Positions 5,712 through 9,345 of a DNA stretch of 9,345 bases are shown here, one piece after another (position 1 is the first letter of the stretch; the number at the start of each line of letters is the position of its first letter). The notes under the pieces are model-generated. The model saw only the letters and a list, made by a program, of their open reading frames with translations, made no database searches and had not been told where the DNA came from. This DNA comes from Desulfatirhabdium butyrativorans. Its GTDB lineage: Bacteria; Desulfobacterota; Desulfobacteria; Desulfobacterales; JAIFKL01. The position numbers and the translations under genes are program-made. The stretch is taken from contig DZCT01000190.1 in assembly GCA_022736535.1 (NCBI GenBank), forward strand, positions 1 to 9,345. Reading direction: 5' to 3'.

Positions 5712-6782
5712 TTGTCGGTAAAATTCGCAAGAAGCTGTAAGCAAAGTGTTTCAGAACAACTTCATGAATATATCACATCCGAAGATATTCGTCCTTTGTT
5801 TTTTTGGGGAAATTGTCTTGATGTTATCTGCCAGTTCCCGGATCGGTCTGTAGATTGTGCGATAACTTCTCCTCCTTACTGGGGAAAGCGGCAATATGCA
5901 GAAGAGGGAATCGGACTGGAAACGGATTACAGGGATTATATAAAAAATATCTGTTCAATTTTTCTTGAGCTCAAACGAATTTTAAAGGATACCGGCTCGT
6001 TTTGGCTGAACATCGGGGATACTTACAAGGCTAAACATTTACTGGGCATTCCCTGGAGAGCAGCCTTTGAAATGACAGATCATCAAGGCTGGATTCTTCG
6101 TAATGAAATTATATGGAATAAGGTGAAGGGCGGACCGGACAACGCCAAAGACAAACTTGGAAACGTCCACGAACAGATTTTCCATTTCGTTAAGAAATCG
6201 AAAGGCTATTTTTATAATAGCGATGCCATACGTTCCAAACCTTCACAATCCAAAATTGTAAACGGCGCTGTTGTCTCTGCTACCGGTGTGAGCGGTGTCC
6301 GTTACAAACGGCAGATAGAATTGTCAACCGAACTGACCCCTCATGAAAAGAAAAACGCATTTGAAGCACTTGATGCACTGCTTAAAGATGTCCGGCAAGG
6401 CAGGCTCTCAGATTTCCGGATGATTATCCGCGGTCAGCAGCGGACCACACATTCTGATTCTAAGCGCGTATCCGGAAGAGCAAGGGAACTGCATAACAAA
6501 GGATACTATTTTCTGAAGTATCATCCGAATGGAAGCAAGCCTCGGGATGTATGGGATATACTCCCTGAAGATACCCAAAAACGGGGAAAACATTTTGCAG
6601 CTTATCCTGAAGACATCTGCAAGATTCCGATATTGGCAACATGCCCTGAAAAAGGGCTGGTACTCGACCCTTTCGCCGGTACGGGAACAACCATGCTTGC
6701 TGCAATGCGTCTGGGGAGAAAGTCCGTCGGCATTGAATTGTCGAAAGAATACATTGAAATTGCACAGGATCGCTTTGAATAA
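5712..6782 (+). CDS. Type II N4-cytosine DNA methyltransferase, beta class
   Basis: A 356-residue DNA methyltransferase. TSPPYWGKRQY has the catalytic SPPY tetrad (53-56) typical of N4-cytosine enzymes, and VLDPFAGTGTTMLAAMRLG (317-335) is the SAM-binding motif. The order catalytic motif first, SAM motif second, defines the beta class, with the target-recognition part probably near 170-290. The reaction would be transfer of a methyl group from S-adenosylmethionine to N4 of a cytosine in the recognition site, protecting host DNA from the adjacent NotI-like nuclease. The start is a TTG at 5712: GGAGG lies at 5700-5704 with good spacing, and upstream in-frame codons overlap the preceding gene. 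N6-adenine specificity cannot be fully excluded for SPPY enzymes, but is less likely. GC is lower than in the radical SAM gene, which fits horizontal acquisition. Confidence 0.9.
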   Translation: MSVKFARSCKQSVSEQLHEYITSEDIRPLFFWGNCLDVICQFPDRSVDCAITSPPYWGKRQYAEEGIGLETDYRDYIKNICSIFLELKRILKDTGSFWLNIGDTYKAKHLLGIPWRAAFEMTDHQGWILRNEIIWNKVKGGPDNAKDKLGNVHEQIFHFVKKSKGYFYNSDAIRSKPSQSKIVNGAVVSATGVSGVRYKRQIELSTELTPHEKKNAFEALDALLKDVRQGRLSDFRMIIRGQQRTTHSDSKRVSGRARELHNKGYYFLKYHPNGSKPRDVWDILPEDTQKRGKHFAAYPEDICKIPILATCPEKGLVLDPFAGTGTTMLAAMRLGRKSVGIELSKEYIEIAQDRFE

Positions 6783-6796
6783 TATGAACAATATTT

Positions 6797-6900
6797 TTAG
6801 GAGGTAAGCAGTTGACGAAAAAATCCGAGCTGTGAGCGTGAGCGAGCGGATGATCCGGTCGCTTACGCTCACGGCTCCGAGCCGACTGTGTAACTCCTAA
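6797..6900 (+). promoter_or_regulatory. Nested inverted repeat sequestering a Shine-Dalgarno site between methyltransferase and endonuclease
   Basis: The spacer between the two genes holds an inner hairpin, 6827-6850 against 6854-6877 with loop TGA (24-bp arms; two G-T pairs and one G-G mismatch). An outer imperfect inverted repeat, 6797-6814 against 6883-6900, has perfect ends TTAGGAG and CTCCTAA. The left outer arm contains AGGAGG (6799-6804), correctly spaced before TTG at 6812, which would open only a seven-codon frame (MTKKSEL, stop at 6833). TCCGAGC occurs on both sides of the inner hairpin (6824-6830, 6876-6882). As RNA, the outer stem would mask the AGGAGG. It may be a translational control leader for the nuclease gene, or a small inserted repeat that separated an older ribosome binding site from that gene. 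Confidence 0.5.
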
Positions 6901-6918
6901 TTTTAATAAGAAACGACA

Positions 6919-7770
6919 ATGAGCAGGATTATCGAACTCTTCGGATACAGTATCCGATCCGTTGCTGTAGAAGATTGGAAAGGCATTATTCAGAGCCGAC
7001 AGTGTTTGTATTCCAACGACAGGTGTTTCAAAGTTCGGAAAAGCGAACCGGAAATATCAATCGGAACCTGTACCGTCAGTTACGGCAGAAAAAACAGAAA
7101 TATTATCATCTGCCCCAATCGCTTTCTTCAGAAAAAACAGGTTTTTACCGATTGCATCCATCTGCTGACCCGACATGAACCGGGCAATGAATTTCACGCT
7201 GTATCTGAAATCGGCATTCCGGGCGGAAGCGTTGACTATTTTCTTGTCTCGGTGAAAAACAACAAAGTCAGGGATTTTGTCGGTATAGAATTTCAGACGC
7301 TGGATACAACAGGAACTGTTTATCCTGAACGGCAAAGGCTGTTAAGGAAACTTGGGTTTGAAGCCGCTGACAAGGATGTAAATTCAGACAAAACATTCGG
7401 CATGAACTGGAAAATGACAGCAAAGACCATTCTGGTTCAGCTTCATCACAAGATTGAAACCTTTGAACACATCGGAAAGCATCTTGTTCTTACTGTACAG
7501 GACTGCCTGCTTGATTACATGAAAAAAGAATTCAGCTTTGATCACCTGTCTGAACCGTGCAAAGCGGGCGATTCCATGCATATACATGCCTATTCACTTA
7601 AATCGGAAGGCAGTTCTTTTAAACTTGAACTTGCAAGCCGATTAAGCACCGATGCTGAAGGAATGGCAACATGCTTAGGCTTAAAGGCGGAAGCAAAGAT
7701 CGAACTCGTAGAAATTATTGAAAATATAGAATCCAAGCTGTCCGATGCAACTTTACTTTCAATTGTTTAA
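6919..7770 (+). CDS. NotI-family type II restriction endonuclease
   Basis: A 283-residue protein that I recognise as related to NotI, a rare-cutting enzyme with a structural iron site. IELFGYSI (5-12) matches the NotI N-terminal FFGHRV block. Cysteines C29, C36, C51 (GTCTVSY) and C65 (IICPNRF) fall where NotI has its four iron-binding cysteines, the last in the shared CPNR block. The PD-(D/E)xK-type core appears as D106 (GGSVDYFLV), E124 and Q126 (VGIEFQTLDTTGTVY); NotI has the same unusual ExQ in LEIQTMDFHGSY. The segment AKTILVQLHHKIETF matches the following NotI helix. It is about 100 residues shorter than NotI (383 aa). An in-frame stop at 6907 rules out an earlier start, and no Shine-Dalgarno precedes the ATG at 6919. 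It should cleave the site protected by the upstream methyltransferase; the site is not readable here. Confidence 0.82.
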   Translation: MSRIIELFGYSIRSVAVEDWKGIIQSRQCLYSNDRCFKVRKSEPEISIGTCTVSYGRKNRNIIICPNRFLQKKQVFTDCIHLLTRHEPGNEFHAVSEIGIPGGSVDYFLVSVKNNKVRDFVGIEFQTLDTTGTVYPERQRLLRKLGFEAADKDVNSDKTFGMNWKMTAKTILVQLHHKIETFEHIGKHLVLTVQDCLLDYMKKEFSFDHLSEPCKAGDSMHIHAYSLKSEGSSFKLELASRLSTDAEGMATCLGLKAEAKIELVEIIENIESKLSDATLLSIV

Positions 7771-7793
7771 AATCTTTGACAAAGCCTTTCACT

Positions 7794-7827
7794 GCCGGCT
7801 TTTCTGCGGCACTCCGCAGGCACCGGC
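7794..7827. other. Nested stem-loop downstream of the endonuclease
   Basis: GCCGG (7794-7798) pairs with CCGGC (7823-7827), enclosing CTGCGG (7804-7809) and CCGCAG (7814-7819) around loop CACT. It begins 24 bases after the endonuclease stop. No T run follows, so it is a poor rho-independent terminator. It may end the restriction operon by another mechanism, or mark the left border of the IS607 element. Confidence 0.4.
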
Positions 7828-7878
7828 CCGCTCAGTCATCAGACGAACAGGCGAAATGAATGTATTATATTTTTTTTA

Positions 7879-7907
7879 TTGACAAAAATAGTATTATATC
7901 GTATCTG
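7879..7907 (+). promoter_or_regulatory. Possible tnpA promoter
   Basis: A perfect TTGACA at 7879-7884 is followed after 17 bp by TATCTG (7902-7907), which matches only the first half of the TATAAT consensus. The very AT-rich setting just upstream of tnpA supports a promoter. The proposed -10 site lies inside the palindrome at 7898-7924, which would let a bound protein block transcription. Confidence 0.35.
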
Positions 7908-7924
7908 ATTATATCAGATACGAT
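7898..7924 (+). promoter_or_regulatory. Perfect palindrome overlapping the tnpA start codon
   Basis: ATCGTATCTGAT (7898-7909), loop TAT, and ATCAGATACGAT (7913-7924) form a 12-bp perfect inverted repeat. The last arm includes the first two bases of the tnpA ATG at 7923. There is no Shine-Dalgarno site, so the hairpin occupies the whole ribosome-contact region. It may be a TnpA binding site for self-repression, an element end recognised by the recombinase, or an RNA hairpin that limits translation. Confidence 0.6.
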
Positions 7925-8474
7925 GAAAACTTTGAGTGAATATGCGGAAGAACACGGGATTAAATACCGTGCGGCGTGGAACCGTTATAAAGCCGGTAAA
8001 ATTCCGGGCGCATTTCAGGACGGATTCGGAAAAATTCTTATCCCGGAAAATTCACCCGGCAGACCTGAATATACAGTCTGCTATACCAGTGTTTCTTCTT
8101 CGGAAAACAGAAAAAACCTTGAAACTCGGGCGGAAAGACTCTGCGCTTACTGCGCCGCAAAAGGCCGGGCTGTGAAAGAAGTGATAAAGGAATGCGCGTC
8201 CGGGCTGAACGACCGCCGTCCGAAACTGGAAAAGCTGCTGAAAAATAAGGAAGTTGCAGGAATCGTAACCGGACACAGGGACAGGCTGACACGGTTCGGA
8301 TTCAATTATATCAGATTACTGAAAGAATCACATGGATGCAGGATTGAAATCATCAGTGAATCCGCAAATGACCGTGATGAACTGATGCAGGATTCTGTCA
8401 GTCCTGTAACCTGTTTTACGGCAAGGCTTTACGGGCTGAGACGGAGTAAAAGAAAAACTGATCCGGGAACTTGA
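7923..8474 (+). CDS. tnpA: IS607-family serine recombinase TnpA, probably inactivated
   Basis: The frame encodes 183 residues: a MerR-like DNA-binding region (1-45, SEYAEEHGIKYRAAW), then the serine resolvase domain. The catalytic block reads YTSVSSSENRKNL at 54-66; S58 is the expected nucleophile, but the position two before it, nearly always arginine (YxRVSS) and needed for catalysis, is serine (codon AGT). GHRDRLTRFGFNYI (118-131) keeps the other arginines. The C-terminus runs RLYGLRRSKRKT and then breaks into DPGT and a stop. The +1-shifted frame continues KLIRELENENNKVVKDIS to a stop at 8533, overlapping tnpB as IS607 genes commonly do. A lost copy of an AAAACTGA direct repeat would explain the shift. 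I read it as a decaying gene, although the ORF itself is complete. The start at 7923 is preferred to an upstream ATG at 7860 that only adds non-family residues. Confidence 0.82.
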   Translation: MKTLSEYAEEHGIKYRAAWNRYKAGKIPGAFQDGFGKILIPENSPGRPEYTVCYTSVSSSENRKNLETRAERLCAYCAAKGRAVKEVIKECASGLNDRRPKLEKLLKNKEVAGIVTGHRDRLTRFGFNYIRLLKESHGCRIEIISESANDRDELMQDSVSPVTCFTARLYGLRRSKRKTDPGT

Positions 8475-8476
8475 AA

Positions 8477-9345
8477 ATGAAAATAACAAGGTCGTCAAAG
8501 ACATCTCTGAAATTCATAACAGAGAGAAAACGTGATATTCTTGATGAAATCATGGATGAATATTCGAGGGTTGCGAATATTTTCATTGAGATGTTTTTCG
8601 GCAATGATTTTCAGAGAAAAGACCTGAAAAAAGACATTATAAGCATTCCGTCATCATGGCTGTCCGCCCGTATGCGCCAGTGCTGTGCGAGAGAGGCACT
8701 CGGCATGGTTCAGAGTGCTGTGAACAGTGCCGCTGCAAAGGGAATCGAACCTGTAAAGCCGAAGCATACCGGCAGAAAGATGATTCTTTCCTCCCAGTGT
8801 GTCAGAACTGAGAAAGGACGCAATTCCTTTGACTTATGGCTTGTGATTCATTCTGTCGGAAATAAGATAAAATTGCAGATTCCCCTGAAAAAACATCGGC
8901 ATATAAATCTGTTTTCAGACTGGAAAATGTCTGATTCTGTCACGGTTCACAGAAAATACGTCATGTTTTCCTTTGAAAAAGAGACAGGGGCAAAGAAAAC
9001 TTCAGGAAAACTTATCGGTATTGACTGCGGAATAAATCATCTTATGGCAACCTCCGAAGGCATTCTGTACGGTTCGGAAGTGAAACCGCTGATAAATATG
9101 ATAAAACGTAAAAGACAGGGTTCAAAAGCATATAAAAGAGCGAAGAAAACGCTTTCCTATTATATTCACAAAGTCGTGAAAGAACTGAATTTCGGCGAAA
9201 TTCAGCTTGCTGCCGTCGAAAGACTGAAAAATCTGAAACAGGGAAAAAAGAAAAACCGTTCAAAAGATTTCCGAAAGACTCTCAGTAACTGGAATTATCG
9301 GGAACTGCTCAGAATCATTGAGATGCGCTGTGAAGAAAACCGTGT
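8477..9345 (+). CDS. tnpB: TnpB RNA-guided nuclease of the IS607 element, C-terminus beyond the window
   Basis: An open frame from ATG 8477 to the edge gives 289 residues of a TnpB/OrfB protein, ancestor of the Cas12 nucleases. IGIDCGINHLMATSEG (180-195) is the RuvC-I block with D183. LAAVERLKNLKQGKKK (244-259) is RuvC-II with E248. SWLSARMRQCCAREA (60-74) is the usual N-terminal helix. The four-cysteine zinc ribbon and RuvC-III aspartate should follow just beyond 9345. The start lies three bases after the present tnpA stop, with no clear Shine-Dalgarno site, fitting translational coupling. TnpB cuts DNA beside a short target-adjacent motif, guided by an RNA from the element's right end, and so helps the element persist. 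No frameshift is seen in this part. Confidence 0.87.
   Translation, partial: MKITRSSKTSLKFITERKRDILDEIMDEYSRVANIFIEMFFGNDFQRKDLKKDIISIPSSWLSARMRQCCAREALGMVQSAVNSAAAKGIEPVKPKHTGRKMILSSQCVRTEKGRNSFDLWLVIHSVGNKIKLQIPLKKHRHINLFSDWKMSDSVTVHRKYVMFSFEKETGAKKTSGKLIGIDCGINHLMATSEGILYGSEVKPLINMIKRKRQGSKAYKRAKKTLSYYIHKVVKELNFGEIQLAAVERLKNLKQGKKKNRSKDFRKTLSNWNYRELLRIIEMRCEENR

Larger units (their letters stand above)
7860..9345 (+). mobile_element. IS607-family insertion sequence, left part (right end beyond the window)
   Basis: A serine-recombinase tnpA followed by tnpB on the same strand is the IS607 arrangement. The left boundary is uncertain: it lies somewhere in the abruptly AT-rich 7855-7897 stretch or slightly before it, after the restriction endonuclease stop at 7770. 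IS607 elements lack terminal inverted repeats and usually make no target duplication, so the exact edge cannot be found from one copy. The right end, with the omega-RNA expected at the tnpB 3' end, is outside the window. Confidence 0.75.

Noticed and set aside
7794..7827. Integron attC site or rho-independent terminator
   Set aside because: No attC core sites are seen and no integron gene is nearby; no T run follows the stem.
7860..7922. ATG at 7860 as the tnpA start
   Set aside because: It adds an AT-rich hydrophobic stretch (YYIFFIDKN) not found in the family and lies across the putative promoter.
9042..9263. Minus-strand open frame inside tnpB
   Set aside because: It is antisense to the conserved RuvC blocks and has no recognisable features.

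Overview
The window looks like an accessory, repeat-rich stretch of a bacterial chromosome of moderate GC. The style of the interspersed palindromes (the CCCACGCGGAGCGTGGG type, CTTTGCG motifs, GTAAAGGGGG motifs) and the gene content suggest a sulfate-reducing Desulfobacterota relative of the Desulfonema kind. That assignment is an inference from memory of such genomes, not from a marker gene.

Left part (1-3603): a minus-strand gene that runs off the left edge encodes a large membrane M50 zinc peptidase with a PqqD-like N-terminus. It is divergent from a plus-strand iron-sulfur flavoprotein/FMN reductase-like gene. A 340-bp block of nested palindromes follows, including a likely terminator and a MITE-like element with perfect 19-bp terminal inverted repeats. 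It ends about 30 bp before a radical SAM gene that lacks a visible Shine-Dalgarno site.

Middle part (3604-7770): a 300-bp gene-free repeat region precedes a dGTPase-family HD hydrolase (dgt). A second short repeat region follows, then a closely packed plus-strand group: a SpoIIAA/STAS-like small protein, a beta-class N4-cytosine DNA methyltransferase starting at TTG, and a NotI-family restriction endonuclease. The methyltransferase and endonuclease should form a type II restriction-modification system. The endonuclease keeps the four N-terminal cysteines of the NotI iron site and a D...ExQ catalytic core. The 136 bp between the two genes hold a nested inverted repeat in which a strong Shine-Dalgarno sequence is paired away, while the endonuclease itself has none.

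Right part (7771-9345): an IS607-family insertion sequence. Its serine recombinase TnpA appears decayed: the conserved arginine of the YxRVSS motif is serine, and the C-terminus looks frameshifted by an 8-bp slippage deletion. The TnpB gene after it is open to the window edge and keeps its first two RuvC residues. A perfect 12-bp-arm palindrome covers the tnpA start codon.

A theme across the window is the number of palindromes with exactly three unpaired bases at the tip (nine or more), several of the especially stable GNA type. The most notable coding find is the NotI-like restriction system. The most notable non-coding finds are the methyltransferase-endonuclease spacer structure and the MITE-like hairpin array.
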